A stretch of DNA of 34,989 nucleotides. Source: Pseudomonas sp. CBZ-4 (GTDB lineage: Bacteria > Pseudomonadota > Gammaproteobacteria > Pseudomonadales > Pseudomonadaceae). Where the stretch lies: contig NZ_ANNV01000083.1 in the NCBI RefSeq assembly GCF_000346755.1, forward strand, positions 1 through 34,989. The letters run 5' to 3'. Shown here in pieces: positions 15,297-23,558 of the stretch (positions within the stretch are counted from its first letter, which is position 1; the number at the start of each line of letters is the position of its first letter). The position numbers and the translations under genes are program-made. The notes under the pieces were generated by a model, which had not been told where the DNA came from, made no database searches, and saw only the letters and a program-made list of their open reading frames with translations.

Positions 15297-15538
15297 TTCT
15301 TGTCTCCCAAGGAACCTATCTCGCCGCCAACTGTTTCGAAGCCGTATGCACCGATGGTGTTGCCTATAATATCCGCCCAAATGCAACAAGCGAAATTCTG
15401 GATCTCGATGATGCCAGCCGCCTCCTGGGGCACACGGACAAGCGCAACACAGAGACGATTTACCAGCGGGTCGGCGAGATCATAAAGCCAACTCGCCGAC
15501 CACGAATCTGGCGGAGATGCGGAAACAGCCTGAAATGA
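15293..15538 (+). pseudogene. Remnant of a tyrosine-recombinase integrase (C-terminus)
   Basis: In the plus-strand frame ending at the TGA at 15536-15538 the last residues read ASRLLGHTDKRNTETIYQRV followed by GEIIKPTR. This is the C-terminal signature of phage and island integrases: LGHxd..xTe.IY.R, with the catalytic Tyr. Slightly before it, YNIRPNATSEI aligns with the box HDLRA.A..., but the catalytic His is Tyr; the Arg remains. The frame is open only from 15293 with no start codon, and the rest of the enzyme (about 300 residues) is absent. It lies next to the intact tRNA, the usual place for an island integrase. It is almost certainly non-functional. Confidence 0.75.
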
Positions 15539-15580
15539 TGCGGAAACGATCCGAAGCTCTAGCCTGGGCATTCTCAGATG

Positions 15581-15640
15581 CCAGAAACACAAAAGCCCCG
15601 CATTGCGGGGCTTTTGTTTGAATCTTGGCGGGAAACCAGG
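15581..15640. repeat. Attachment-site copy at the intact tRNA-Ser
   Basis: Sixty bases covering the tRNA terminator hairpin and the last 15 bases of the tRNA-Ser gene. Direct repeats of it occur at 9078 (two mismatches) and, more diverged, at 8137. It is the tRNA-proximal end of the island. Confidence 0.88.
15589..15617 (-). terminator. Intrinsic terminator of the tRNA-Ser gene
   Basis: The palindrome acaaaagccccgca / ttgcggggcttttgt forms a long GC-rich stem followed on the minus strand by tttgtgttt. It sits nine bases beyond the tRNA 3' end and has been duplicated with the attachment site at 9078. Confidence 0.8.
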
Positions 15641-15716
15641 GATTCGAACCCTGGGAACGCTATTAACGTTCGCCGGTTTTCAAGACCGGTGCATTCAACC
15701 ACTCTGCCAATTTCCC
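15626..15716 (-). tRNA. serT: tRNA-Ser (anticodon TGA)
   Basis: A 91-base serine tRNA on the minus strand, starting gggaaattggcagagtgg and ending ttcccgcca with encoded CCA (15626-15628). The anticodon TGA is the complement of 15680-15682, within cttgaaaa, and decodes UCA. The long variable arm cgaacgttaatagcgttc is diagnostic of serine tRNAs, and the T-arm ggttcgaatcc is intact. Its 3' end is the integration site of the island to its left, and the tRNA has remained complete after integration. Confidence 0.95.
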
Positions 15717-15820
15717 TTTTGCATCACAGGATTAGAGTAGACCATCCTGTCTCAGCGGGCGCCATAATACCCGAATGAAACACACTGTCAAACTCTTGGC
15801 ATCGCTTGTTACAGAGCGTC

Positions 15821-15829
15821 TGTTATGAT
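15821..15829 (+). promoter_or_regulatory. Extended -10 promoter element for the yccA gene
   Basis: TGTTATGAT matches an extended -10 (TGnTATnnT), 40 bases before the start codon at 15869. No good -35 hexamer is seen at 17 bases (atcgct), as expected for extended -10 promoters. Confidence 0.45.
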
Positions 15830-15868
15830 CTTTGCGACTGAACGTTTCAAAACTGAAGGAGTGTCGCC

Positions 15869-16540
15869 ATGCGCGAACAGAATTACGCAGTGAATGGTAA
15901 CGCGCAGGCTGAGCAGCTTGAAGTCAGCCGCGTGTTGCGCAACACATACGGCTTGCTCGCCCTTACCCTCGCATTCAGCGGCGTGATGGCGTTCGTGGCG
16001 CAGCAGATGCGCGTTGGCTATCCGAATATCTTTGTCGTGTTGATCGGCTTCTACGGTCTGTTCTTCCTGACCAACAAACTGCGTGACTCGGCCTGGGGCC
16101 TGGTGTCGGCATTTGCCTTGACCGGCTTCATGGGTTTTATCCTCGGCCCGATCCTTAACCGTTACCTCGGCATGGCCGGCGGTGCGGAAGTGGTCAGTTC
16201 GGCGTTTGCCATGACGGCGCTGGTGTTTGGTGGTCTGTCGGCCTACGTGCTGATCACCCGCAAGGACATGAGCTTCCTGGGTGGCTTCATCACCGCGGGC
16301 TTCTTCGTGTTGCTGGCGGCCGTGGTCGCAGGCATGTTCTTCCAGATCAGCGGCCTGCAACTGGCGATCAGCGCGGGTTTTGTGCTGTTCTCCTCGGTGT
16401 GCATCCTGTTCCAGACCAGCGCCATCATCCACGGCGGTGAGCGTAACTACATCATGGCGACCGTCAGCCTGTATGTGTCGATCTACAACCTGTTTATCAG
16501 CCTGTTGCAGATCTTCGGCATCATGAGCCGCGACGACTGA
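15869..16540 (+). CDS. yccA: Bax inhibitor-1 / YccA family membrane protein
   Basis: A 223-residue inner-membrane protein with seven hydrophobic segments, of the BI-1 (TMBIM) family. In E. coli YccA binds and restrains the membrane protease FtsH; a role in calcium or proton leak is known for other members. Family marks are RVLRNTYGLLALTLAFSG near residue 21, the GFILGPILNRY loop, and the last helices with SVCILFQTSAIIHGGERNYI and SVSLYVSIYNLFISLLQIFG. GAAGGAGTGTCGCC precedes the ATG. It is transcribed alone, away from the tRNA, and shares a bidirectional terminator with murB. Confidence 0.94.
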   Translation: MREQNYAVNGNAQAEQLEVSRVLRNTYGLLALTLAFSGVMAFVAQQMRVGYPNIFVVLIGFYGLFFLTNKLRDSAWGLVSAFALTGFMGFILGPILNRYLGMAGGAEVVSSAFAMTALVFGGLSAYVLITRKDMSFLGGFITAGFFVLLAAVVAGMFFQISGLQLAISAGFVLFSSVCILFQTSAIIHGGERNYIMATVSLYVSIYNLFISLLQIFGIMSRDD

Positions 16541-16551
16541 TCCACTAACGC

Positions 16552-16596
16552 AAAAAAAATGCCCCGCATCGAAAGATGCGGGGCATTTTTGTTTTC
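16552..16596. terminator. Bidirectional terminator between yccA and murB
   Basis: A perfect 13-bp stem, aatgccccgcatc with gatgcggggcatt around a gaaa loop (16558-16587), is flanked by an A-run on the left and a T-run on the right. It can end transcription from both converging genes. Confidence 0.9.
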
Positions 16597-16602
16597 GAGG
16601 GA

Positions 16603-17622
16603 TCAGTACTGGTTGGGCTCCATTTCCAGCTCGACCTTGAAATGCTCAGCAATGTCTCGCTGGATACGCAGCGCCAGGTCTGCAATATCGTGCCCTGTGG
16701 CAGCACCATAGTTGACCAGCACCAGCGCTTGCAGCGCGTGTACGCCGGCATCACCGTCCCTGAAGCCCTTCCAGCCGGCCTTGTCGATCAGCCAACCGGC
16801 GGCGAGTTTCATCTGGCCGTCAGCCTGCGGGTAGGCCACCAGGTCTGGGTACAGCGCCTGCAGCTCGGTCGCGAGCACCTGGGATACCAACGGGTTTTTG
16901 AAGAAGCTGCCGGCATTCCCCAGTTCTGCCGGGTCTGGCAGTTTTTCGCGGCGGATGCTGCAGATGGCGCGGCTCACATCGCTCGGCGTCGCCTCAGTGA
17001 TCCCCTGCCCCGCCAGGCGCTGCTGCACCGGGCCGTAATCAAGCTTGAGGTGGCGGGTGCGGCTCAAGGCGAAACGCACACGCAGGATCAGCCAGCGCCC
17101 GGTTTCGTGCTTGAACAGGCTGTCACGGTAGGCGAAGTTGCATTCTTCCAGGCTGAAATCCCGCAGTTCGCCGGTGTGGCGATCCAGGGCGGTGAGGCCG
17201 GCGAATACGTCCTTGATCTCGACACCATAGGCGCCGATGTTTTGCATCGGTGCCGCGCCAACGGTACCTGGGATCAGGCTGAGGTTTTCCAGGCCGCAAA
17301 AACCTTGCTCCAGGGTCCACAGCACAAACGGGTGCCAGGCTTCGCCTGCTTCGGCTTCGACCACCACAGACTTGCCGTCATCGTGCAGCACCCGGATCCC
17401 CTGGGTGGCCATGCGCAGCACCAGCGCCGCAATGTCCTGGGTCAGCAACAAATTGCTGCCGCCGCCGATTACCAACAACGGCAGCGCTTGCGTGACCGCG
17501 TAGGCCAAGGCCTCACGGACGTCCGCATCGCTGTGGGCCTCGGCAAACAGCTGGGCGCGCACGTCAATGCCAAAGCTGTTGAAGGGCTTGAGGGATACCT
17601 GCGAGAGCACTTGCAAGGTCAT
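16603..17622 (-). CDS. murB: UDP-N-acetylenolpyruvoylglucosamine reductase MurB
   Basis: A 339-residue cytoplasmic flavoenzyme that uses NADPH to reduce the enolpyruvyl group of UDP-GlcNAc-enolpyruvate, giving UDP-MurNAc, the second committed step of peptidoglycan synthesis. The FAD-binding part shows NSFGIDVRA, LPLLVIGGGSNLLLTQD and SLIPGTVGAAPMQNIGAYG. The C-terminal substrate domain has SIRREKLPDPAELGNAGSFF, holding the catalytic Ser, and AAGWLIDKAGWKG. It is a type I MurB like that of E. coli, of normal length. Its ATG at 17622 overlaps the phosphatase stop codon by four bases (ATGA), so it is last in a translationally coupled operon. Confidence 0.97.
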   Translation of the reverse strand: MTLQVLSQVSLKPFNSFGIDVRAQLFAEAHSDADVREALAYAVTQALPLLVIGGGSNLLLTQDIAALVLRMATQGIRVLHDDGKSVVVEAEAGEAWHPFVLWTLEQGFCGLENLSLIPGTVGAAPMQNIGAYGVEIKDVFAGLTALDRHTGELRDFSLEECNFAYRDSLFKHETGRWLILRVRFALSRTRHLKLDYGPVQQRLAGQGITEATPSDVSRAICSIRREKLPDPAELGNAGSFFKNPLVSQVLATELQALYPDLVAYPQADGQMKLAAGWLIDKAGWKGFRDGDAGVHALQALVLVNYGAATGHDIADLALRIQRDIAEHFKVELEMEPNQY

Positions 17623-18083
17623 AACCGCCCCTTGATTTCGATCACCAATAAATCACAGGCTTGCTCGATCAGGTCCAGGACCCGTTCGAAGCCCTGTTCG
17701 CCTTCGTAGTAAGGGTCTGGCACCTCGTCAACCTCAGCGTCATAGCGACGCAGGAACAAGTCCAGCTGTGCCTTGCCCTGTCCCGGCTGCAGCGCCTTCA
17801 GGTTACGCAGGTTGCTGTGGTCCATGGCCAGGATCAGGTCGTAGCGGGCAAAGTCGGCACGGCTGACCTGTTGCGCACGCTGCGCCGACAAGTCGTAACC
17901 GCGTGCCAACGCGGCACGCTGGCTGCGCTGGTCCGGTGGGTTGCCGACATGCCAGTCCCCCGTGCCGGCGGAGGCGACCTCGACCCGCCCAGCCAGACCC
18001 GCGTCGCGCAATTTATGGCGCAACACACCTTCGGCCGTTGGCGAGCGGCAGATGTTGCCCAGGCAGACAAACAGGACTTCCAT
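17619..18083 (-). CDS. Low-molecular-weight protein-tyrosine phosphatase
   Basis: A 154-residue cytoplasmic phosphatase of the LMW-PTP family. The active-site loop C-x5-R-S is complete at the N-terminus, CLGNICRS (7-14), with nucleophile Cys7 and Arg13. The general-acid loop DPYYEG lies in the C-terminal third. The start is the ATG at 18083, overlapping the kdsB stop in TGATG; an adjacent GTG at 18086 is also in frame. In pseudomonads this gene lies between kdsB and murB, but its substrate is not known from sequence; related enzymes control capsule or exopolysaccharide tyrosine kinases. Confidence 0.94.
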   Translation of the reverse strand: MEVLFVCLGNICRSPTAEGVLRHKLRDAGLAGRVEVASAGTGDWHVGNPPDQRSQRAALARGYDLSAQRAQQVSRADFARYDLILAMDHSNLRNLKALQPGQGKAQLDLFLRRYDAEVDEVPDPYYEGEQGFERVLDLIEQACDLLVIEIKGRL

Positions 18084-18847
18084 CACGCCCCCAGCAGGCG
18101 ACGAACGCGCTCAAGGTCTTCCGGCGTGTCCACACCCGCAGGCGGCGCTTCCAGGGCATCGCCCACGTGGATGCGCACGCCGTGCCACAAGGCACGCAGT
18201 TGTTCCAGGGATTCGGTGTTTTCCAGCCAGCACGGGCCCCAGCTGACGAAGTCATGCAGGAAGCCGGCGCGGTAGGCGTAAATGCCGATGTGGCGGCGGT
18301 ACGGCACGCCTTCCGGCAACAGGTCTGGCTGTTTGGCAAAGGCGTCGCGCGCCCAAGGCAGGGTCGAGCGGCTGAACGTCAGCGCCAGGCCGTTGATGTC
18401 GCTGACCACTTTCACCACGTTCGGGTTGAACAGGGTGTTGATGTCTTCGATCGGCTCAGCCAGCGTCGCCATGCGCGCTTCGCCGTGGGCCGCGAGGTTG
18501 GCGGCCACCTGGTCGATGACGCTTGGCGGGATCAGCGGTTCGTCGCCTTGCACGTTGACCACGATGGCGTCGTCGGCCAGGCCCAACTGCGTGGCCACTT
18601 CGGCCAGGCGATCGGTGCCGGAGTTGTGGTCTTCGCGGGTCAGTACCGCTTCAGCACCAAAACCTTGGCAGGCGGCGATGATGCGCGGGTCATCGGTGGC
18701 GACCACGACCCGTTCAGCGCTGCTTTTGCAGGCCTGCTCCCACACCAGCTGGATCATCGGCTTGTTGCCGATCAATTGCAGCGGCTTGCCCGGCAGGCGC
18801 GTCGAGGCAAAACGCGAAGGAATGACAACGGTAAAGGCGGTGGTCAT
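18083..18847 (-). CDS. kdsB: CMP-KDO synthetase (3-deoxy-manno-octulosonate cytidylyltransferase)
   Basis: A 254-residue cytoplasmic enzyme that activates KDO with CTP to CMP-KDO, the donor for the lipopolysaccharide inner core. The nucleotide-binding N-terminus [17 protein letters not shown] (8-24) is diagnostic. Further family motifs are [21 protein letters not shown] and the C-terminal IYAYRAGFL. Length is normal (about 250). Its ATG overlaps the Trm112 gene stop by four bases, so translation is coupled. With lpxK two genes upstream, it places lipid A and core synthesis in one operon. Confidence 0.97.
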   Translation of the reverse strand: MTTAFTVVIPSRFASTRLPGKPLQLIGNKPMIQLVWEQACKSSAERVVVATDDPRIIAACQGFGAEAVLTREDHNSGTDRLAEVATQLGLADDAIVVNVQGDEPLIPPSVIDQVAANLAAHGEARMATLAEPIEDINTLFNPNVVKVVSDINGLALTFSRSTLPWARDAFAKQPDLLPEGVPYRRHIGIYAYRAGFLHDFVSWGPCWLENTESLEQLRALWHGVRIHVGDALEAPPAGVDTPEDLERVRRLLGA

Positions 18848-19029
18848 TTATCCAGGCGCTCATCGGAGGTCAGGGTGCGGGCTTCGCTTTCCAGCATGAC
18901 CGGGATGCCATCACGGATCGGATAGGCCAGGCCGGCGCCTTTGCTGATCAGCTCGGTTTTGTCGGCGCTGAGCTTGAGCGGGCCTTTGCAGATCGGGCAA
19001 GCGAGGATGTCGAGCAATTTGGTGTCCAT
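18844..19029 (-). CDS. Trm112 / YcaR-family small zinc-ribbon-like protein
   Basis: A 61-residue protein of the Trm112 (UPF0434) family. It starts [20 protein letters not shown] with the CxxC pair, then [20 protein letters not shown], a conserved central segment, and ends with a polar tail. Only one CxxC is present, as in many bacterial members. ATG at 19029 has AGGAAA upstream. A longer frame to 19176 overlaps lpxK and is not needed. It lies between lpxK and kdsB, as in many gammaproteobacteria; the function in bacteria is unclear. Confidence 0.92.
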   Translation of the reverse strand: MDTKLLDILACPICKGPLKLSADKTELISKGAGLAYPIRDGIPVMLESEARTLTSDERLDK

Positions 19030-19052
19030 GAGTGTTTCCTGGAAAGAAGCAG

Positions 19053-20063
19053 TTAAGGCAAGAGACGGGCGGGCAACAGGCGCATCAGCTGCGTGTCGAA
19101 CCAGGCGACGAACGCCGGCGACGGCACCGCATCCACCGCAAGGTACCACCAGTCGGGCTGGGCAAAGGCGCGGCACTTCACCGCGTCCTTCTCGGTCATG
19201 ACCAGCGGCAATGACGGCGTAAAATTCAAGACCTCTGCGCTGTAGGGCGCATGGTCGGCAAACGCATGGGGTATCGCCTGCCAGTGTAGCGTTTCAAGGG
19301 TGTTGAAGAAACGTTGCGGGTTGCCGATACCGGCCACCGCATGGACCTGCTGGCCCACCGCAAAATACTCGACCGGCTGGCGCTCCCCGGTTTGCAGGTT
19401 AACCAACGCCGTGGGTTGCAGGCGAAAGGCAAAGCCATCTTCGCGATCGGCGGCGGCGCCGTTATAGAGCAGCGCATCCACACTTTGCAGGCGCTCCACC
19501 GGCTCGCGCAACGGCCCGGCCGGTAGACAACGGCGGTTACCGAGGCCGCGGGCAGCGTCGATCAGCACCAGTTCAAGGTCGCGGGCCAGGCGATAGTGTT
19601 GCAGGCCGTCATCGGACAGGATCAGGTCCAGGGTTTCACTGGCCAGCAGCGCCTGGACCGCACGGCTGCGGTCGGGGTCGATCATCAGCGGCACACCGCA
19701 GCGTTGCACGATCAGCAACGGCTCATCGCCCGCCACGTCAGCGCTGTGGCTGGCTTCGACCCGCCACGGCAGTTGCGGCGGCTTGGCGCCATAACCACGG
19801 CTGACCACGCCCACCCGCAACCCGCTGCGGCGACAGTGCTCGATCAACCACAGGATCAGCGGCGTCTTGCCGGTGCCACCTACCGTGATATTGCCGACCA
19901 CCACCACCGGCACGGGCGATTGGTAGATCTGGCCCTCGCCCGCCAGGAAGCGCGCGCGTTTGCCCTGCACCACCCGGCGATACAGCGCCTCCAGCGGACG
20001 CAGCAACGTGAGCGCCGGATGCCCTTCATACCAGGCCTTGAGTAAACGATCAGACATGGCCAT
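19053..20063 (-). CDS. lpxK: Tetraacyldisaccharide 4'-kinase LpxK
   Basis: A 336-residue inner-membrane-associated kinase that phosphorylates the 4' position of the lipid A disaccharide precursor to give lipid IVA. The P-loop [16 protein letters not shown] (54-69) and the family motif [16 protein letters not shown] are present. The N-terminal helix before the P-loop is the expected membrane-binding part. The ATG at 20063 overlaps the exbD stop (TGATG). Normal length; essential in most Gram-negatives. Confidence 0.96.
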   Translation of the reverse strand: MAMSDRLLKAWYEGHPALTLLRPLEALYRRVVQGKRARFLAGEGQIYQSPVPVVVVGNITVGGTGKTPLILWLIEHCRRSGLRVGVVSRGYGAKPPQLPWRVEASHSADVAGDEPLLIVQRCGVPLMIDPDRSRAVQALLASETLDLILSDDGLQHYRLARDLELVLIDAARGLGNRRCLPAGPLREPVERLQSVDALLYNGAAADREDGFAFRLQPTALVNLQTGERQPVEYFAVGQQVHAVAGIGNPQRFFNTLETLHWQAIPHAFADHAPYSAEVLNFTPSLPLVMTEKDAVKCRAFAQPDWWYLAVDAVPSPAFVAWFDTQLMRLLPARLLP

Positions 20064-20491
20064 CAGGGTTGGCTCGCCGCCTCGACCGTGGTCATGCGCA
20101 GATGGCTGAAACCGAGCTTGCCGGCCGCATCCATCGCCGTGATCACGGCCTGATGCTGGGTCTTGCCATCGGCACTGATGGACAGCGGCATCTTGGTGTC
20201 GCCGCCGGACTCTTTCTGCAGGGCGTCCATCAGGCTGGCGAGGTCGTTCTTCGCCAATAACTGGTTATTCACCGAAAACACGCCGTCGGCGCTGATGGCG
20301 ATGTCCAGTTGCTTGACCTGCTGGTCTTCTGCCGGCGAACCGCTGACCGCTTCCGGCAAATCGACGCGCAGCTCGGTCTGGCGGGTGAAGGTGGTGGTGA
20401 CGACAAAAAACAGCAGCAGGATAAACACCACGTCGATCAGCGACGCGAGGTTGATATCAACGTTTTCCCGTTGCTTGCGGCGAAATTTCAC
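20063..20491 (-). CDS. exbD: Biopolymer transport protein ExbD/TolR family
   Basis: A 142-residue inner-membrane protein with a short cytoplasmic N-terminus ([11 protein letters not shown]), one transmembrane helix [18 protein letters not shown] containing the proton-path Asp (IDVVF), and a periplasmic domain. With the ExbB-type partner it forms a proton-driven motor of the TonB or Tol kind. It overlaps the exbB stop by four bases (ATGA). This exbB-exbD pair in front of lpxK is common in proteobacteria, and is separate from the main tonB and tol operons; its specific role here is not evident. Confidence 0.93.
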   Translation of the reverse strand: MKFRRKQRENVDINLASLIDVVFILLLFFVVTTTFTRQTELRVDLPEAVSGSPAEDQQVKQLDIAISADGVFSVNNQLLAKNDLASLMDALQKESGGDTKMPLSISADGKTQHQAVITAMDAAGKLGFSHLRMTTVEAASQP

Positions 20492-21123
20492 GCTCGGCCC
20501 TCGACCAGGTCCACATCACGGTCGCCCTGCACCACTTCCACCAACTTGATGGCTTCCTGCTCCATGCCCACCACCAGCTCATCGATGCGCCGTTGCAGGA
20601 AACGGTGGAAGAACACCGAAGGAATACCAACCATCAGGCCAGCGGCGGTGGTGATCAACGCCTTGGAAATACCACCGGCGAGCACAGCGGCGTTGGTGGT
20701 CATGCCCGAGCCCATGAACGAGCTGAAGATGTCGATCATGCCCAGCACGGTGCCCAGCAAACCGAGCAATGGCGCCATGGCGGCGATGGTGCCGAGGGCG
20801 TTGATATAGCGCTCCAGTTCATGAATGACCCGGGCGGCGGCCTCTTCGATGCACTCTTTCATGATCTCGCGACCATGCTTGGAGTTGGCCAGGCCAGCGG
20901 CGAGGATCTCACCCAGGGGCGAATTGGCCCGCAGCTCCTTGAGTTTTTCCTTGTCGAGCTGTTTGCTCTTGATCCAGCCCCAGACCTGCCCCAGCAGATG
21001 TTCGGGGGTGACGCGACTGGCGCGCAGGGTCCACAGGCGTTCGGCAACGATGCCGAGTGCGGCGATAGAACTCATGATGATCGGCAACATCATCCAGCCG
21101 CCGGATTTGACCAATTCCCACAC
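20488..21123 (-). CDS. exbB: Biopolymer transport protein ExbB/TolQ/MotA family
   Basis: A 211-residue inner-membrane protein. The start is the GTG at 21123 with GAGGGG nine bases before it; the long open frame to 21465 overlaps comEC and is not coding. Three hydrophobic segments are seen: MMLPIIMSSIAALGIVAERL near the N-terminus, then LGTIAAMAPLLGLLGTVLGM and the last helix KALITTAAGLMVGIPSVFF. These two are the family hallmark (MotA/TolQ/ExbB). It forms the stator with ExbD. It begins 47 bases after the comEC stop. Confidence 0.94.
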   Translation of the reverse strand: MWELVKSGGWMMLPIIMSSIAALGIVAERLWTLRASRVTPEHLLGQVWGWIKSKQLDKEKLKELRANSPLGEILAAGLANSKHGREIMKECIEEAAARVIHELERYINALGTIAAMAPLLGLLGTVLGMIDIFSSFMGSGMTTNAAVLAGGISKALITTAAGLMVGIPSVFFHRFLQRRIDELVVGMEQEAIKLVEVVQGDRDVDLVEGRA

Positions 21124-21170
21124 AGTGAATGTCCCCTCGAAAAAGTGCGCCACTTTACCATATCGGTACG

Positions 21171-23423
21171 TCAGCGGGGTTCGCCGACCACAGGCGCCGA
21201 GGGTAACGCTTCGCGCCAGAAGCGACGTTGACTGCGCGCAACAACCGGTGGCGCGAAGGCGCCCAATTGCAGGCGCACGGCACCTTGCTCGGCGCTGTCG
21301 TAGATACGGCTGCCCAGCGCCTGATATCGCTCTATCACTTGCGGGTGGGGATGCCCGAACGCATTGCCACGACCTCGGGAAATCAGCACCGACTTGGGCG
21401 AAAGTCGCTGCACAAAGGGCCAGGACGAAGAGCTGCGACTGCCATGGTGGGGCGCTTGCAGCCAATCGGTTGGTACCGCCAGGGGCGATGCGAGCAAAGC
21501 CTTTTCGGCGGCGCGGTCGATATCGCCGGTCAGCAACAGGCGCTCGCCACCGGCCTGAACCTGCAACACGCAGGACTTCGCATTGCCTTCAACAGCATCA
21601 GGCCATTGCCATAGCTCAAACACCACGCCATCCCATTCCCAGCGCTCACCGCTCACGCACGGCCGGGTGCCGAGAAACGCCGGCAACCCCTCGGTCTCGC
21701 CACCCACCACGCGGCGGACGGCCAACCCGCGCGCCACCGCCGCCGCGCCGCCAGCGTGATCGGCATCCCCATGGCTGAGCAGCATCAGGTCCAACTGCCC
21801 TACCCCGAGTTTTTTCAAGGCGGGCAACACCACCTGCGCACCCAGATCAACCATCCCCGAACGCGGGCCAGCGTCGTACAGCAAGGTGTGGTGGCGGGTA
21901 CGCAGGATCAACGCCTGGCCCTGCCCCACATCCAGTTGCAACACGTCCACCTGGCCATGGGGCACCGGCTCCCTGGGCGGGCACACCGCCAACAGCAGCA
22001 TCGGCCAGCCCAGCAGCCGAAATGGCACGCCTTTGGGCAGCAGCAGCAACACCGCGCCCAACAGGCTGATCAGCCAGTACCCCAAGGGGACTTCGCCGGG
22101 AACCCAGGCCGGCACTTGCCCGGCCAACAGTTCAAGGCCCTTGAACAGCCCATCAAGTGCACCGCCCGCCAACCACAACAGCCCCTCGCCCAGCCATGGC
22201 ACCGGCAACAGCGCCGTCCCCAGCAAGGACAACGGCAACACCACCAGGCTGATCCACGGCACTGCGAACAGGTTGGCCAACGGCGCACTGAGGCTGATGG
22301 GCAACCCAAGCACCAGCAAGATCGGCAACAAACCGATAGCAATCAGCCACTGCGGACGGGTCCACACGTGCCAGAAACTCCACGCCCCCAAACGCCCACC
22401 GAACGCCAGCACCAAGACCGCAACCGCCGCAAACGACAACCAGAACCCCGCTTGCAGGCTGGCCAACGGCTCAAGCACCAACACCCCACTGAGCGCGAGC
22501 AACAACGGCCACCACACCCCCAAGTGGCGAAACCGCAAACGCCACAACAGCCCCAGCCCGACCATCACGCAGGCGCGTTGCACCGGCACGCCGAACCCCG
22601 CCAGCAAGCCGTAACCCAACGCCGCAGCAAACGCCAGGCCACAGGCCCACGGCAGCCAAGGCAAGGTTCGCGGCCAGCAGCCGTAGCGTGCCAGCCCGGC
22701 GATCAGCCCGTAGATCAGGCCCGAGAGCAAGCCAATGTGCTGGCCGGAAATCACCAGCAGGTGCACCGTGCCAGTGGCCTGCAACACCCGCCAATCCTGC
22801 GGTGCCAGCCCAGAGCCGTCGCCCAGCACCAGCGCGGCCACCGCCGCTTCACGGCCCTGGGCATCCACGGCCAGCAGGCGCTGGCGTACGTTGTCGCGCC
22901 AGGCATTGCGCGCCGGGGCCAGGCGCACGCCATCCTTTACCGAGCCAGTGGCGCCAATGCGCTGGGCCAGCAGCCAGGCTTCGCGGTCAAACCCATGGAA
23001 ATTGAGCAACCCGGAGGGCCGCTTGAGGGTGACCGCCAGGCGCCAGCGCTCACCGCTGTGCACCGGCGGCCCGCCGTGCCAGGACACCTGGATACGCTTG
23101 GGCAAGCGGGCATTGCGCGACCGACTGTCGGCCAGCTCGAAACGCACACCGCTGCCCGTCTGCTGCGGCAACCCGACGACACGCCCCTCCAGCCAGCGCG
23201 TCTGCCCGTCCAGTGCCGGCCGCAGCCGATCATCCAGCGCCCACTGCGCGCTCAGGCACGCCCAACTCAAGCCGAAAAGGAAGAACGCCAGCCAATAGGT
23301 GCGAAACGGCAACAGCATCAACGCCACCACCGGCATGGCCAGCAGCCAGCCGACCGGTGGCAATGCCGGCAAATAGCGCAACGCCAGCAGCCCCAGTGCA
23401 AACGCGAACATCCCTGCTCTCAT
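21171..23423 (-). CDS. comEC: ComEC/Rec2 DNA-uptake channel
   Basis: A 750-residue polytopic membrane protein predicted to carry single-stranded DNA across the inner membrane in natural transformation. An N-terminal DUF4131 region (to about 190) with an OB-like part is followed by the Competence domain with HLLVISGQHIGLLSGLIYG and about eight hydrophobic segments (190-470). The C-terminal metallo-beta-lactamase-like domain has LSHGDADHAGG, and GDIDRAAEKALL with HHGSRSSSS further on. These metal ligands suggest nuclease activity. Complete for the family. It faces the DUF2062 gene divergently. The gene is widespread in pseudomonads without proof of competence. Confidence 0.95.
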   Translation of the reverse strand: MRAGMFAFALGLLALRYLPALPPVGWLLAMPVVALMLLPFRTYWLAFFLFGLSWACLSAQWALDDRLRPALDGQTRWLEGRVVGLPQQTGSGVRFELADSRSRNARLPKRIQVSWHGGPPVHSGERWRLAVTLKRPSGLLNFHGFDREAWLLAQRIGATGSVKDGVRLAPARNAWRDNVRQRLLAVDAQGREAAVAALVLGDGSGLAPQDWRVLQATGTVHLLVISGQHIGLLSGLIYGLIAGLARYGCWPRTLPWLPWACGLAFAAALGYGLLAGFGVPVQRACVMVGLGLLWRLRFRHLGVWWPLLLALSGVLVLEPLASLQAGFWLSFAAVAVLVLAFGGRLGAWSFWHVWTRPQWLIAIGLLPILLVLGLPISLSAPLANLFAVPWISLVVLPLSLLGTALLPVPWLGEGLLWLAGGALDGLFKGLELLAGQVPAWVPGEVPLGYWLISLLGAVLLLLPKGVPFRLLGWPMLLLAVCPPREPVPHGQVDVLQLDVGQGQALILRTRHHTLLYDAGPRSGMVDLGAQVVLPALKKLGVGQLDLMLLSHGDADHAGGAAAVARGLAVRRVVGGETEGLPAFLGTRPCVSGERWEWDGVVFELWQWPDAVEGNAKSCVLQVQAGGERLLLTGDIDRAAEKALLASPLAVPTDWLQAPHHGSRSSSSWPFVQRLSPKSVLISRGRGNAFGHPHPQVIERYQALGSRIYDSAEQGAVRLQLGAFAPPVVARSQRRFWREALPSAPVVGEPR

Positions 23424-23486
23424 GGATCATCCCTTTCAAGTGATCCATTCAGTCTTAGCCGGACGCGCAGCACGGCCTATGATGTT

Positions 23487-23518
23487 TTGTCACAAAGTCT
23501 GAATTTTCTGTTTATAGA
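23487..23518 (+). promoter_or_regulatory. Possible promoter of the DUF2062 gene
   Basis: TTGTCA (23487-23492) and TTTATA (23511-23516) are 18 bases apart, within the sigma-70 range, about 40 bases before the start codon at 23559. An overlapping TATAGA gives a 20-base spacing and is less likely. Confidence 0.4.
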
Positions 23519-23558
23519 ATGCGGGCATACTTGCCCCTCGAACTGACCTGGACCCCTT

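Noticed and set aside
15293..15592. 99-codon minus-strand frame next to the tRNA
   Set aside because: It is antisense to the integrase remnant, whose plus-strand frame carries a recognisable signature, and it runs into the tRNA terminator.
8137..15640. Three spaced repeats as a possible CRISPR array
   Set aside because: Intervals of 0.9 and 6.5 kb and the identity to a tRNA end show they are attachment-site copies, not CRISPR repeats.
21756..23546. 596-codon plus-strand frame opposite comEC
   Set aside because: Gln/His/Arg/Pro-rich repeat-like translation typical of antisense frames; no start signal or family.
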